Counted from the first letter of the stretch, positions 53,795 through 62,312 are shown. The stretch is DNA of 64,000 nucleotides from Lysobacteraceae bacterium (GCA_021372495.1 JAJFUF010000040.1:231421-295420), one strand, 5' to 3'. Made by a program: numbers and translations. The notes: generated by a model from the sequence alone, not told the origin.

Positions 53795-54229
53795 CTAGCG
53801 CGGGCACACCAACGGTGCGACCGTCGCGTCGAAGGCGAGCCCGGCGCGACTGGTCTTGTCCTCGCGGTAGATGGCCAGGCTGCACTTCTCCGCGCGCACC
53901 TCGAAGTCGGCGTAATAAACGACGTTCTCGTAGGCGTCGAAGCTCATGCCGGGCGAGCAGTGGTACGTGACCTGGTAGCCGGACGCGACGTAGGTGTGCC
54001 AGAGGCTCACGCGCTGATCGGCCGGCACCTCGACGTAGCCGTCCTTCACCGGCACGCGGTACTGCCCCTTGCTCGTGCACATCCCCAGCGAGCCGCTGGC
54101 GATGTTGGGCGAGAGCTTCACCCGCGCGAGCGGCTCGTGCGGTTCCGGCACGTAGGTCGGCAGGCCCACGCACGCCGCGAGCGACGACAGGGCGGCACTG
54201 GCCAGCAGCAATCTGAGCGCGCGCCTCAC
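53795..54229 (-). CDS. Lipoprotein of unknown function
   Basis: 144 residues. The GTG start at 54229 overlaps the stop of the upstream lipoprotein gene (GTGA); the lipobox is LAAC in ALSSLAACVGLPTY. The C-terminal half (PGMSFDAYENVVYYADFEVR, EKCSLAIYRED) has two or three Cys residues that could pair. A second, broken copy of this C-terminal half lies at 55438-55597. Family not recognised. Confidence 0.78.
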   Translation of the reverse strand: MRRALRLLLASAALSSLAACVGLPTYVPEPHEPLARVKLSPNIASGSLGMCTSKGQYRVPVKDGYVEVPADQRVSLWHTYVASGYQVTYHCSPGMSFDAYENVVYYADFEVRAEKCSLAIYREDKTSRAGLAFDATVAPLVCPR

Positions 54230-54666
54230 GACTGCTTCTCCTGGCTGTGCAGGAACGAGGCGTAGCGCGCCAACGTGGCGTCGGTCGCAAGATCGCCGGC
54301 CTGCTGCGCGTCGTCGAACAGCACGAACACCCAGTCGCCGAGCTTGCCGCCGACGCGGCCGATCGTCGCCACTTCCACCGGCCGGTTGCGGATAGCGTCC
54401 GACAGCGCGGAATAGACGCGGAAATACGGCTTGTGCCGCTGCTGGGCCAGCTCGGCGCAGTGGTACATCAGGTAGGCGGTGATCGTCTCGCGGTCGATGT
54501 AACCGTTGCCGGCGAACCCCACCTTGAGCAACTCGCCAGGGCCCGGCTCGTCCCAGTAGCCGCCGGTGAAGCCGCGCAGCGGATCCGCGGCGCTGTGGTA
54601 ACCGGTCGCACATCCCGCAAGCATCAGCGCCATTGCGGCGCCGAGCCACATCCTTGTCGCCTTCAT
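54226..54666 (-). CDS. CC0125/CC1285-type lipoprotein
   Basis: 146 residues; lipobox LAGC in MALMLAGCATGY. The central GGYWDEPGPGELLKVGFAGN then GYIDRETITAYLMYHCAELA fits the conserved core of the CC0125/CC1285 family of Alpha- and Gammaproteobacterial lipoproteins, of unknown function. Start at 54666. The family is taken from the pattern alone. Its stop overlaps the next lipoprotein start. Confidence 0.72.
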   Translation of the reverse strand: MKATRMWLGAAMALMLAGCATGYHSAADPLRGFTGGYWDEPGPGELLKVGFAGNGYIDRETITAYLMYHCAELAQQRHKPYFRVYSALSDAIRNRPVEVATIGRVGGKLGDWVFVLFDDAQQAGDLATDATLARYASFLHSQEKQS

Positions 54667-55138
54667 CGATCGCCCCATCCGAAGTGCGCCGCGCATCCGT
54701 CACGCACCGAAGCGCCCGGCCCATGCATGGCCGGTGGGCCGGAGCCCGCGGCTGAATTCCCCGCGCCATCATGCACGCGCGGAGCGACAGGTGTCGAGAG
54801 GCCCGGCCGTAGCTGCGAGCGGATAGTGCGCTCTGGCCCCTGTTTTGCCGCTCCGCGCACGATGCGACGGCAAGCCGTGCCGCGACCGGACTCGTCGGGC
54901 CTGCCCGCGGCCTCAGGCCCCGGAAGTGAACCAGGTCCCGTTTTCGCCGTCCCCGGCTCAAGTTCCGCACGGGAGTGTCGAACAGACCTCCGAAGGCGCG
55001 AATCAGGTGGACCGGCCCGCCGCCACCTGCGACGCACCCGGGCACACCATCACCGTGGAGGTCCGGATGGACGGCAACGCAGGCCGCATGCGCGCGGCGA
55101 TCACAGTGGACATGCACGCCCCTCGCGAAACGGAATCG

Positions 55139-55510
55139 ATGCCGACGGACGACGCGCTCGATCTGCCGCTCGTCGCAGATGCGGTCCTGGTTCTCGTCTG
55201 GACCGCAGGCGTGCTCTACGCCTTCGACGGCGTGGCGCCACGTCTCGCCCTGCTGATCTCCGGCGCCGTCTCCGGCGTCTCGGGCGTCCTGGTGCGTCGG
55301 GGCATCGCCGCCTTGTTGCGGGCCCTGCTGCTCCTGGTCCGCGTCTGGGCGCGCGCACATGATCCCCGCTCCCACCTGACGCCCGCGGCCCCGGGCCTCG
55401 AAAATCCAGAGCCCGTTTTCGACCGGACCCAGCAGCTCCGCGGGAATATCACCGGCGCAACCGTCGCGGCGAAGGCGAGCCCGACGCGGCTGGTCGGATC
55501 ATCGCGGTAG
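55139..55510 (+). CDS. Possible small membrane protein (doubtful)
   Basis: 123 codons open from an ATG with no good ribosome site. Hydrophobic stretches (VADAVLVLVWTAGVLYAF and LALLISGAVSGVSGVL) could be membrane helices. Its 3' end runs antisense through the lipoprotein-gene remnant. The surrounding 54.7-55.7 kb stretch holds no other supportable gene, so this may be chance. Confidence 0.25.
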   Translation: MPTDDALDLPLVADAVLVLVWTAGVLYAFDGVAPRLALLISGAVSGVSGVLVRRGIAALLRALLLLVRVWARAHDPRSHLTPAAPGLENPEPVFDRTQQLRGNITGATVAAKASPTRLVGSSR

Positions 55511-55597
55511 ATGCTCAGGCCGCACTTCTCCGCGCGCACCTCGAAGTCGGCGCGGTAGGTGACGTTCGCGTACGCGTCGGAGCTCATGCCCGGCGCA
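55438..55597 (-). pseudogene. Broken partial copy of the 54.2-kb lipoprotein gene
   Basis: The reverse frame reads PGMSSDAYANVTYRADFEVR followed by AEKCGLSIYRDDPTSR, nearly the same as the C-terminal half of the lipoprotein encoded at 53795-54229. The DNA is also alike over about 160 bases. The copy has no start or signal part and its frame reads through the original stop, so it is a duplication remnant. Confidence 0.75.
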
Positions 55598-55706
55598 CGG
55601 TCGACGCCCCCCGGTTTTGAACAGCACTGTGGTTTGGAGTCCAATCCCTCCTTCCTTCGCCGAAGGAACGAGAGGCCAGCCGCCGCCCTGTAACCGGAGA
55701 GCCGAC

Positions 55707-56186
55707 ATGGTCAGCAAGAACAGGATTTGTCTTTGGTACGACGGCACCGCGCTGGAGGCGGCCACGTTCTACGCGGCGACGTTTCCCGGCAGCGCCGTGG
55801 GCGCCGTGCATCGGGCGCCAGGCGACTACCCCTCGGGCAAGCAGGGCGACGTGCTGACGGTCGAGTTCACCGTGATGGGCATCCCGTGCCTGGGGCTCAA
55901 CGGCGGGCCCGCGTTCCGCCACAGCGAGGCGTTCTCGTTCCAGGTGGCGACCGACGACCAGGCCGAAACCGACCGCCTGTGGAACGCCATCATCGCCAAC
56001 GGCGGCCAGCCCAGCGCCTGCGGCTGGTGCAAGGACAAGTGGGGCCTGTCATGGCAGATCACCCCGCGCGCCCTGACCGCCGCGGTCACTGACCCCGATC
56101 CCGTCGCGGCCAGGCGCGCGTTTGAGGCGATGATGGAGATGACCAAGATCGATATCGCAGCGATCGAGGCGGCGCGACGCGGCTGA
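55707..56186 (+). CDS. VOC/PhnB-like protein
   Basis: 159 residues of the glyoxalase/VOC fold of the PhnB-type: ICLWYDGTALEAATFYAATF, VEFTVMGIPCLGLNGGPAFR, FSFQVATDDQAETDRLWNAI, and WGLSWQITPRAL. PhnB-like proteins are of unknown function and often lie near metal-handling or detoxifying genes. Start at 55707 after a GGAGAG site. The next gene is a glutathione transferase. Confidence 0.9.
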   Translation: MVSKNRICLWYDGTALEAATFYAATFPGSAVGAVHRAPGDYPSGKQGDVLTVEFTVMGIPCLGLNGGPAFRHSEAFSFQVATDDQAETDRLWNAIIANGGQPSACGWCKDKWGLSWQITPRALTAAVTDPDPVAARRAFEAMMEMTKIDIAAIEAARRG

Positions 56187-56294
56187 CGAAGGCCACCGTC
56201 AGCCGCGGTAGCCAAGCAGGAATCAGGGGCGAGTCGTCGAAACGGGCACGCTCGCCCTTCCCCATCCCGTCGCACTGTCGCCAGGGGCCTTCCC

Positions 56295-56930
56295 ATGCTC
56301 CCCACCATCACCGCCTTTGAACGGTCGCCCGACGGCGGCAAGGGACTTGCGCGCGATACGCGCGTTCGCTGGGCGCTCGAGGAAGTCGGCCAGCCCTATG
56401 TGGTCCGCCTTGTTTCGTTCCACGCGATGAAGGAACCCGCGCACCTTGGCCTGCATCCGTTCGGTCAGATCCCGACCTACGAGGAAGGCGATCTCGCCCT
56501 ATTCGAGAGCGGCGCGATTGTCCTCTATATCGCCGAGCGCCATGCAGGTCTGTTGCCGGACGATGCCCATGCCCGGGCGCGGGCGATCACATGGATGTTT
56601 GCCGCACTCAACACGGTGGAGCCGCCGATCCTCGAACTCGTCACCGCGAAGATCCTGGAGGGCGACAAGCCATGGACGGCGGAGCGCCTGCCTCTGGTCG
56701 CGGACCGCGTCCGCCAGCGGCTGGGCCAGCTCTCCGCCCGCCTGGGCGATGCCGACTGGCTTGATGGCACGTTCAGCGCAGGCGACCTGATGATGGTGTC
56801 GGTGCTGCTCAGGCTGAGAGTCTCGGGCATCCTGGACGAATTTCCGAACCTGGCGGCTTATGTCGCACGCGGCGAAGCACGGCCCGCATACAAGCAGGCG
56901 TTCGCGGCACAGCGCCGCAGGTTGGGTTGA
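56295..56930 (+). CDS. Glutathione S-transferase family protein
   Basis: 211 residues. Thioredoxin-like N-domain (RDTRVRWALEEVGQPYVVRL, HPFGQIPTYEEGDLALFESG, with the cis-Pro-bearing QIPTY) and helical C-domain (ARARAITWMFAALNT). The class is close to the beta/Bll6-type bacterial GSTs. The very last codons (RRRLG and stop) are provided by the palindromic repeat that begins at 56923, so the native C-terminus may have been changed by insertion of the repeat. Confidence 0.9.
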   Translation: MLPTITAFERSPDGGKGLARDTRVRWALEEVGQPYVVRLVSFHAMKEPAHLGLHPFGQIPTYEEGDLALFESGAIVLYIAERHAGLLPDDAHARARAITWMFAALNTVEPPILELVTAKILEGDKPWTAERLPLVADRVRQRLGQLSARLGDADWLDGTFSAGDLMMVSVLLRLRVSGILDEFPNLAAYVARGEARPAYKQAFAAQRRRLG

Positions 56931-56987
56931 GCGCAGCGAAACCCAACGCGTCGCGCAGCCACGGTGGGTTTCGCTGCGCTCAACCCA
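56923..56987. repeat. Palindromic repeat, copy A
   Basis: Two perfect 23-base inverted arms (56923-56945 and 56965-56987) around a 19-base centre; the core is GAGCGCAGCGAAACCCA and its complement. Related copies lie at 59429-59504 and 60453-60521. The left arm overlaps the end of the GST gene. Such hairpins are common in GC-rich proteobacteria and often mark sites of insertion. Confidence 0.85.
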
Positions 56988-57016
56988 CCCTACTCGACTG
57001 GGCTTGCTTGCCCGGC

Positions 57017-57053
57017 CGACTTAATTGCCTCCGACTTAATTGCCTCCGTCCCC
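57017..57053. repeat. Tandem 15-base repeat plus GGGGACGGAGG element
   Basis: CGACTTAATTGCCTC occurs twice head to tail (57017-57031, 57032-57046). The second copy continues into CGTCCCC. Read on the reverse strand, 57032-57053 is similar (19 of 22 bases) to 60338-60359, so the same element flanks both sides of the 57-60.4 kb segment in opposite orientation. Confidence 0.7.
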
Positions 57054-57089
57054 AAATCGGCAAAATCCTCCAGCCTCAAACCGCAGCCC

Positions 57090-57941
57090 TTAGGCGGCGG
57101 CGTCAGTCAGCCCTTCCGGCAGCACCATCTTGGGGTCCAGGATCATGAGTTCGACGCCAACGCGTTTGACCTGAGCTGAATAGTTAAGATTGAGATTCAT
57201 AGTTGGAAGCTTTCGGTAGAGCTTCAGAATCTCCGGCGCGTCATCGTACGTGACCATCCAGTGTTGACGAATTTTTGGAATGACTCGCGATAGATTCACG
57301 TGGTCAGCGTGGTCGTAAAAGCTGCAGTAAAGATCGCGACCTTTACCGTAGTACGGCGGATCGATATTGACCAACGCTTTCGCGGCAAGGCGCGGAAGGG
57401 TCTCGAGGATGAACGCCCTGGCGTCCATTCGCGTAAGCGTGATCTGGTCCTTGTACTTGGCGATACGCAGGATCTTTCGGATGAGCTCAGCCTTCTTGAA
57501 CCGACAATCCAAGGGATAGGCGCTCCTCTGCGCTTTGCCACCGATGACGCCACCTTTGAGGATGCCTGATCGGTTGGTACGGTTCAGGAAGAGCGTCGAG
57601 AAACCTAAATCAAGCTGTCGCGGTCGCCCCATGTGCTGAACGGCTTTCTGCCGATGCCACTCGTCCATGGTGATTTCCGCGCGCTCGATCCGCTCACACA
57701 GGTCATCTGTATAACGCAGTACCGATGCCCAGAACGCGTAAATCGACGGGTCAATGTCATTGATGTGGATTTCGGAGACATAGTTGTTGAGCAACAGCTT
57801 CCAGGCGATACCGCACCCCCCGGCGAATGGCTCAATGTATGCACCGTAGAACAGGTTATTGGCTCGAAGGATCTCAATGACAAAGGGCGCAAGCTGGGTT
57901 TTCCCGCCCGGATAGCGTAGCGGTGAATCGGTCGTGGGCAC
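57090..57941 (-). CDS. D12-class N6-adenine DNA methyltransferase
   Basis: 283 residues. Motif I is IEPFAGGCGIAWKLLLNN, the catalytic DPPY is in LVNIDPPYYGKGRDLY (about residue 195), and the start RYPGGKTQL is standard for Dam-like D12 enzymes, which transfer a methyl group to adenine N6. The start is GTG at 57941, eight bases after GGGGAG; TTG at 57956 is less likely. GC is clearly lower than in flanking genes. It lies just downstream of the ParB-like gene (59-base gap) on the same strand, with no restriction endonuclease in view. Confidence 0.9.
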   Translation of the reverse strand: MPTTDSPLRYPGGKTQLAPFVIEILRANNLFYGAYIEPFAGGCGIAWKLLLNNYVSEIHINDIDPSIYAFWASVLRYTDDLCERIERAEITMDEWHRQKAVQHMGRPRQLDLGFSTLFLNRTNRSGILKGGVIGGKAQRSAYPLDCRFKKAELIRKILRIAKYKDQITLTRMDARAFILETLPRLAAKALVNIDPPYYGKGRDLYCSFYDHADHVNLSRVIPKIRQHWMVTYDDAPEILKLYRKLPTMNLNLNYSAQVKRVGVELMILDPKMVLPEGLTDAAA

Positions 57942-58000
57942 GGCGACGCTCCCCAAAAGTTGGCCGTGAATCTAACGAAAATGAGCCGACTTGGCCAACG

Positions 58001-59344
58001 TCAGGCAAGGCCGTCTGCCAGAAGCTTGAGCCCCGGTTCCAAGGTGTCCCAGCGGCGGTTGATCTCTGCGCGGCTGGGAATGCTGCTGCCATGCACCCAG
58101 CTTCCCAGTGTGTCGGGCGACGTTCGCCCGTAGCGGTCGCTCACCATGCCTCGCAGCGGTTGCAGCGCGGATTTGAAGGCCTTACTTCCCATGGACGCCT
58201 GCAGCGCGTTGTTCTTCTCCAGGTGTTCGATGCAGCGGCCGATGATCTGACGCAGCTCGCCGTCCATGCCGAGCCGGTGTCGCTTGGCGTAGCATTTTGA
58301 CAAACGCTCAATGAATGCTCGAAAGAGATACGCTGCTGCGAAAGAGTACGCGTGCGCATCGATGCTGCGCAGTTCTCGGCACAACCTGCTCAGAATGGCA
58401 TCGCTCGCAAAACTGTATCGGAAGGTCGAGCCAACTACCGATGACCGCTTATCGGGGTTTGCGAGCTTGGGGGCCACCTTCAACGACCCAGGTTTTGGCG
58501 CTTTGAGCGGGACGGTTTTCGTCAATCGCGTCTTTGGACTATGTCCCGCCGCGCCGAGCTCTTTGGCGTAGTTTTTCCAATCAGCAGCGTTGCTTCGCGA
58601 GTGAACCCTGGGCTCGACACCCGTGACGGACCTAGGCAGCGAGTCTCTCAGGAAGATCCGCAAGACACCATAAAATTCATTCTGCGGCACGTCAATCTGT
58701 AGCTCCTTACTAGATGCCAGACCGATGGTGTGACGAAGGATGGGATTGCCGAGATAGCGCGTGATGGTCGTAAGTGGTATCTGCGCCTTCTCTTCCTCGC
58801 TAAGCAAGCCCGCCTTAGCGGCGTGGTTGACGAGATTCACTGCGAGCTGATTCACGTTCTGCCCGCCTACTTTCGCTGCGTGCCTGTTTTTCCCTGACAC
58901 CGTCCAAGGCCGCAGCCCGACTCCGCCGTCTTCGCCGCTATGACGCATGCTGATCCACGGCGCCGCCTCTTCTTCGCTATCAAAAAGCACTACTTCGATC
59001 TGCGATGGCACCGTACGGCCTTTCGCCTTGTAACCGAGCACCTGCTTTTTTATGGCTTCGGTAGGTGCCTTGTCCGGATCATGCAGCATTTTGAGAGCGC
59101 TAACCCGGCGATTACCTTCGATTACCGTGTAACCCCCTCTGATGGTCGGGTGCGCGACCACCCCGACCCGTTCAAGTGGATTGAGCGCCCCCGCTTCGGC
59201 GATACTCTTGGCAATCGCCCCAGCCTTTTCCTTCCTCAACAACTGATCGATGATCTCTGGTTCGTTGTCCAATGGGTCATGCCGAGCGTTGTCTTGGTCT
59301 AGGTACAACCGATTGATCGGTACTTCGATCGTCTTATGCGCCAT
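58001..59344 (-). CDS. ParB-like N-terminal domain with helical, possibly HEPN-like C-terminus
   Basis: 447 residues. N-terminal ParB/Srx-like domain (residues about 5-130): VPINRLYLDQDNARHDPLDN, and the VIEGNRRVSALKML signature with Gly-Asn-Arg-Arg near residue 78. The middle is basic and the C-terminal 150 residues are helical (AYSFAAAYLFRAFIERLSK) and end with LGSWVHGSSIPSRAEINRRW. A conserved-looking W-V-H-G close to the end resembles HEPN-like domains found in defence proteins, but I cannot prove it. Start at 59344 after GGGGAG. Lower GC than the neighbours; first gene of the two-gene island. Confidence 0.8.
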   Translation of the reverse strand: MAHKTIEVPINRLYLDQDNARHDPLDNEPEIIDQLLRKEKAGAIAKSIAEAGALNPLERVGVVAHPTIRGGYTVIEGNRRVSALKMLHDPDKAPTEAIKKQVLGYKAKGRTVPSQIEVVLFDSEEEAAPWISMRHSGEDGGVGLRPWTVSGKNRHAAKVGGQNVNQLAVNLVNHAAKAGLLSEEEKAQIPLTTITRYLGNPILRHTIGLASSKELQIDVPQNEFYGVLRIFLRDSLPRSVTGVEPRVHSRSNAADWKNYAKELGAAGHSPKTRLTKTVPLKAPKPGSLKVAPKLANPDKRSSVVGSTFRYSFASDAILSRLCRELRSIDAHAYSFAAAYLFRAFIERLSKCYAKRHRLGMDGELRQIIGRCIEHLEKNNALQASMGSKAFKSALQPLRGMVSDRYGRTSPDTLGSWVHGSSIPSRAEINRRWDTLEPGLKLLADGLA

Positions 59345-59428
59345 GCCGAAAACTCCCCTGTAAACGGTGGAAAAGCCCACTCTGGCGTTAATCATGCAGG
59401 CCTGCCGTGTGGGCGCAGCACGATGACG

Positions 59429-59504
59429 TAGGTTGGTTCAAGCGTAGCGAATCCCAGCGCGCGCCGCAGCCACGGCGGGTTTCGCTGCGCTCAACCCACC
59501 CTAC
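59429..59504. repeat. Palindromic repeat, copy B
   Basis: A left arm at 59429-59456 (with several mismatches) and a right arm at 59477-59504 repeat the pattern of copy A; the core TTTCGCTGCGCTCAACCCAC is identical. It lies directly upstream of the ParB-like gene. Copies A and B bracket the two-gene island. Confidence 0.8.
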
Positions 59505-59518
59505 GCCGCGACCTGCCT

Positions 59519-60373
59519 TCAGGTCAGCGCGAACGTCACCGCGAACTGCACGGCGCGGTAGGCATAGAGATTGAACAGCACGATCGAGGCGATCATCGCG
59601 GCGGCGGCGATCAGGGCCTTGGGCCAGCCGACCGCGTAGGCGCGCCGCAGGGCGAGCACCGCGTAGAGGGCGAGCAGCGCGCGCATGACCCAGTCGTAGA
59701 CCGTCTCGGGCGGCTGCCAGGCGGGCGGCAGCCAGTGGATCAGGTGGATGGCCTGCGAGATCAGCGTCAGGGCGACGATCCAGAACGCGAAGTAGTGCAG
59801 CACGACGACGAAGTGCTCGGCGTAGTAGCGGCGCTGCCGCCAAAACGCCAGCATCAGCACCAGTGCCGCCAGCGGCACGTGCAGGATCACCAGCGCCTTG
59901 CTGACGTCGTCGGCCCGGGCCTCGTAGACCGCGCGGTAGTCGCGCACCGTGTAGCCGGTGGCGCCGTTCGACGCCGCGCGCGCCGCCGCGTCGCGCTGCG
60001 CGACGCGCCGCTCGACCCAGCGCGATGCGTAGGCCGAATACCACTGCCCGCTCGCCGCGCGCTGCGCGGGCGTCAACGTCTCGCCCGGCTCCAGGGCCTG
60101 CGCGCGCACGTCGGGCGACACCTGCTGGATGAACTGCAACGTCAGGTCGCCGCCGCGGATGGGCGCGAGGAAATAGACGACGCTGATGGCGAGAAACAGC
60201 GACACCGGCGGCAGCCAGCGCGCGCGCCGGCCGGCGAGGTACTCGCGCGACAGCAGGCCCGGCGCGAACAGCAGCACGCGCAGCGTGCGCCAGACGCGGC
60301 CGTCGAGGTCGGTGGCGCTCTCGATGAACGGAACTAAGGGGACGGAGGGAATTAAATCAGCACTCGGCGGCAT
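59519..60373 (-). CDS. DUF3667 protein, 5' end replaced by repeat
   Basis: 284 residues. From residue 18 the sequence is a normal DUF3667 membrane protein: DLDGRVWRTLRVLLFAPGLL, SREYLAGRRARWLPPVSLFL, with about four membrane helices. Intact family members begin with a Cys-rich zinc ribbon of 40-50 residues; here it is gone, and the first 17 residues (MPPSADLIPSVPLVPFI) are encoded by the GGGGACGGAGG repeat. No good ribosome site is seen. It is a truncated gene, perhaps a pseudogene. Confidence 0.8.
   Translation of the reverse strand: MPPSADLIPSVPLVPFIESATDLDGRVWRTLRVLLFAPGLLSREYLAGRRARWLPPVSLFLAISVVYFLAPIRGGDLTLQFIQQVSPDVRAQALEPGETLTPAQRAASGQWYSAYASRWVERRVAQRDAAARAASNGATGYTVRDYRAVYEARADDVSKALVILHVPLAALVLMLAFWRQRRYYAEHFVVVLHYFAFWIVALTLISQAIHLIHWLPPAWQPPETVYDWVMRALLALYAVLALRRAYAVGWPKALIAAAAMIASIVLFNLYAYRAVQFAVTFALT
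60338..60360. repeat. Second copy of the GGGGACGGAGG element
   Basis: GGGGACGGAGGGAATTAAAT begins here and matches the reverse complement of 57032-57053 with three differences. It runs into the N-terminal codons of the truncated DUF3667 gene. The flanking sequence to 60410 (ATGGCTCGTTTGCGTGATCA) looks like part of the same element. Confidence 0.65.
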
Positions 60374-60452
60374 TATGGCTCGTTTGCGTGATCAAGACGT
60401 GGCCGTCCCTGTAGCCACACTCGATGCCTCCTCCGCGCAGCGTCCCGGGTTC

Positions 60453-60521
60453 GGTGGAGCGTAGCGAAACTCAACGCGCGGCGCAGCCACGGTGGGTTTC
60501 GCTGCGCTCCACCCACCCTAC
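60453..60521. repeat. Palindromic repeat, copy C
   Basis: Left arm 60453-60473 and right arm 60493-60521 repeat copy A, with a change in the core (GCGCTCCACCC instead of GCGCTCAACCC). It lies between the truncated DUF3667 gene and hutU and may act as transcription end for hutU. Confidence 0.75.
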
Positions 60522-60555
60522 GGGTCACCCGGCATCCAATGCGGCCTCGCCTTCC

Positions 60556-62226
60556 TCACACCATCGGCAGCTTCAGCCCCTGCTCTTTCGCGCACTGGAT
60601 GGCGAGGTCGTAGCCGGCGTCGGCATGGCGCATCACGCCGGTGCCGGGGTCGTTCCACAGCACGCGGGCGAGGCGCTGGTCGGCGGCGTCCGAGCCGTCG
60701 CAGACGATCACCACGCCGGCGTGCTGGCTGTAGCCCATGCCGACGCCGCCGCCGTGGTGGAAGCTGACCCAGGTGGCGCCACCGGCGGTGTTGAGCAGCG
60801 CGTTGAGGATCGGCCAGTCGGAGACGGCGTCCGAGCCGTCGCGCATCGCCTCGGTCTCGCGGTTGGGGCTGGCGACGGAGCCGGAGTCGAGATGATCGCG
60901 GCCGATCACGATCGGCGCCTTCAGTTCGCCCTTGCGCACCATCTCGTTGAAGGCGAGGCCGAGCTTGTGGCGCTGGCCGAGGCCCACCCAGCAGATGCGC
61001 GCCGGCAGGCCCTGGAAGCTGATGCGCTGCTCGGCCATGTCCAGCCAGCGGTGCAGGTGCGGATCGTCGGGGATCAGCTCCTTCACCTTCTGGTCGGTCT
61101 TGTAGATGTCCTCGGGATCGCCCGACAGCGCCACCCAGCGGAACGGGCCGACGCCGCGGCAGAACAGCGGGCGCACGTAGGCCGGCACGAAGCCGGGGAA
61201 GTCGAAGGCGTTGGCGCAGCCTTCGTCCTTGGCCATCTGGCGGATGTTGTTGCCGTAGTCGAAGGTGGGCACGCCCATCTTCTGGAAGGCCAGCATCGCC
61301 TCGACGTGCACCCGCATCGACTTCTTCGCCGCGTCGCGCACGCCGTTGGGATCGCTCTTGCGGCGCTCGAACCACTGCTCGACGGTCCAGCCGATCGGCA
61401 GGTAGCCGTTGACCGGATCGTGCGCGCTGGTCTGGTCGGTGACGGCGTCCGGACGCACGCCGCGGCGCACCAGCTCGGGCAGCACTTCCGCCGCGTTGCC
61501 GAGCAGCGCGATGGAGACGGCCTTGCCTTCCTTGGTGTACTTGGCGATGCGCGCCAGCGCGTCGTCGAGATCCTTGGCCTGTTCGTCGACGTACTTGGTG
61601 CGCAGGCGCATGTCGATGCGGCTCTGCTGGCACTCGACGATCAGCGAGCAGGCGCCGGCCAGGCTCGCCGCCAGCGGCTGCGCGCCGCCCATGCCGCCGA
61701 GGCCGGCGGTGAGGATCCACTTGCCGGCGAGGTTGCCGCCGTAGTGCTGGCGGCCCATCTCGACGAAGGTTTCGTAGGTGCCCTGCACGATGCCCTGCGA
61801 GCCGATGTAGATCCACGAGCCGGCCGTCATCTGGCCGTACATCATCAGGCCCTTCCTATCCAGCTCGTTGAAGTGCTCCCAGTTCGCCCACGCCGGCACC
61901 AGGTTGGAGTTGGCGAGCAGCACGCGCGGCGCATCCTTGTGCGTGCGGAACACGCCGACCGGCTTGCCGGACTGGATCAGCAGCGTCTCGTCGTCGTCCA
62001 GCTCGCGCAGCGAGCGCAGGATCGCGTCGAAGCACTCCCAGTTGCGCGCGGCGCGGCCGATGCCGCCGTACACCACCAGCTCGCTCGGCTTCTCGGCGAC
62101 GTCCGGATCCAGGTTGTTCTGGATCATGCGGAACGGGGCCTCGGTGAGCCAGCTCTTGCAGCTCAACTGCGCGCCGCGCGGCGCGCGGACGATGCGGGAG
62201 GTGTCGATGCGGGTGGGGGCGTTCAT
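60556..62226 (-). CDS. hutU: Urocanate hydratase
   Basis: 556 residues, full length. Motifs: [17 protein letters not shown] at the start, [39 protein letters not shown] (NAD-binding), and the catalytic Cys-bearing [10 protein letters not shown]. It converts urocanate to imidazolonepropionate in histidine breakdown. GAGG site. The other hut genes (hutH, hutI, hutG) are not next to it within the window. Confidence 0.97.
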   Translation of the reverse strand: MNAPTRIDTSRIVRAPRGAQLSCKSWLTEAPFRMIQNNLDPDVAEKPSELVVYGGIGRAARNWECFDAILRSLRELDDDETLLIQSGKPVGVFRTHKDAPRVLLANSNLVPAWANWEHFNELDRKGLMMYGQMTAGSWIYIGSQGIVQGTYETFVEMGRQHYGGNLAGKWILTAGLGGMGGAQPLAASLAGACSLIVECQQSRIDMRLRTKYVDEQAKDLDDALARIAKYTKEGKAVSIALLGNAAEVLPELVRRGVRPDAVTDQTSAHDPVNGYLPIGWTVEQWFERRKSDPNGVRDAAKKSMRVHVEAMLAFQKMGVPTFDYGNNIRQMAKDEGCANAFDFPGFVPAYVRPLFCRGVGPFRWVALSGDPEDIYKTDQKVKELIPDDPHLHRWLDMAEQRISFQGLPARICWVGLGQRHKLGLAFNEMVRKGELKAPIVIGRDHLDSGSVASPNRETEAMRDGSDAVSDWPILNALLNTAGGATWVSFHHGGGVGMGYSQHAGVVIVCDGSDAADQRLARVLWNDPGTGVMRHADAGYDLAIQCAKEQGLKLPMV

Positions 62227-62312
62227 GGCAGGCCTCGGAATGGCGAGGCGGCCATTATAGGCACCCGTCCCCGGCGCCCGGCGCTGCGAAGGCCGAGCGC
62301 CGGCCGGCGCGC

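Noticed and set aside
57090..59344. The island as a classic type II restriction-modification system
   Set aside because: No endonuclease gene is found; the partner gene has a ParB-like, not nuclease-like, signature, so a normal R-M label is unsupported.
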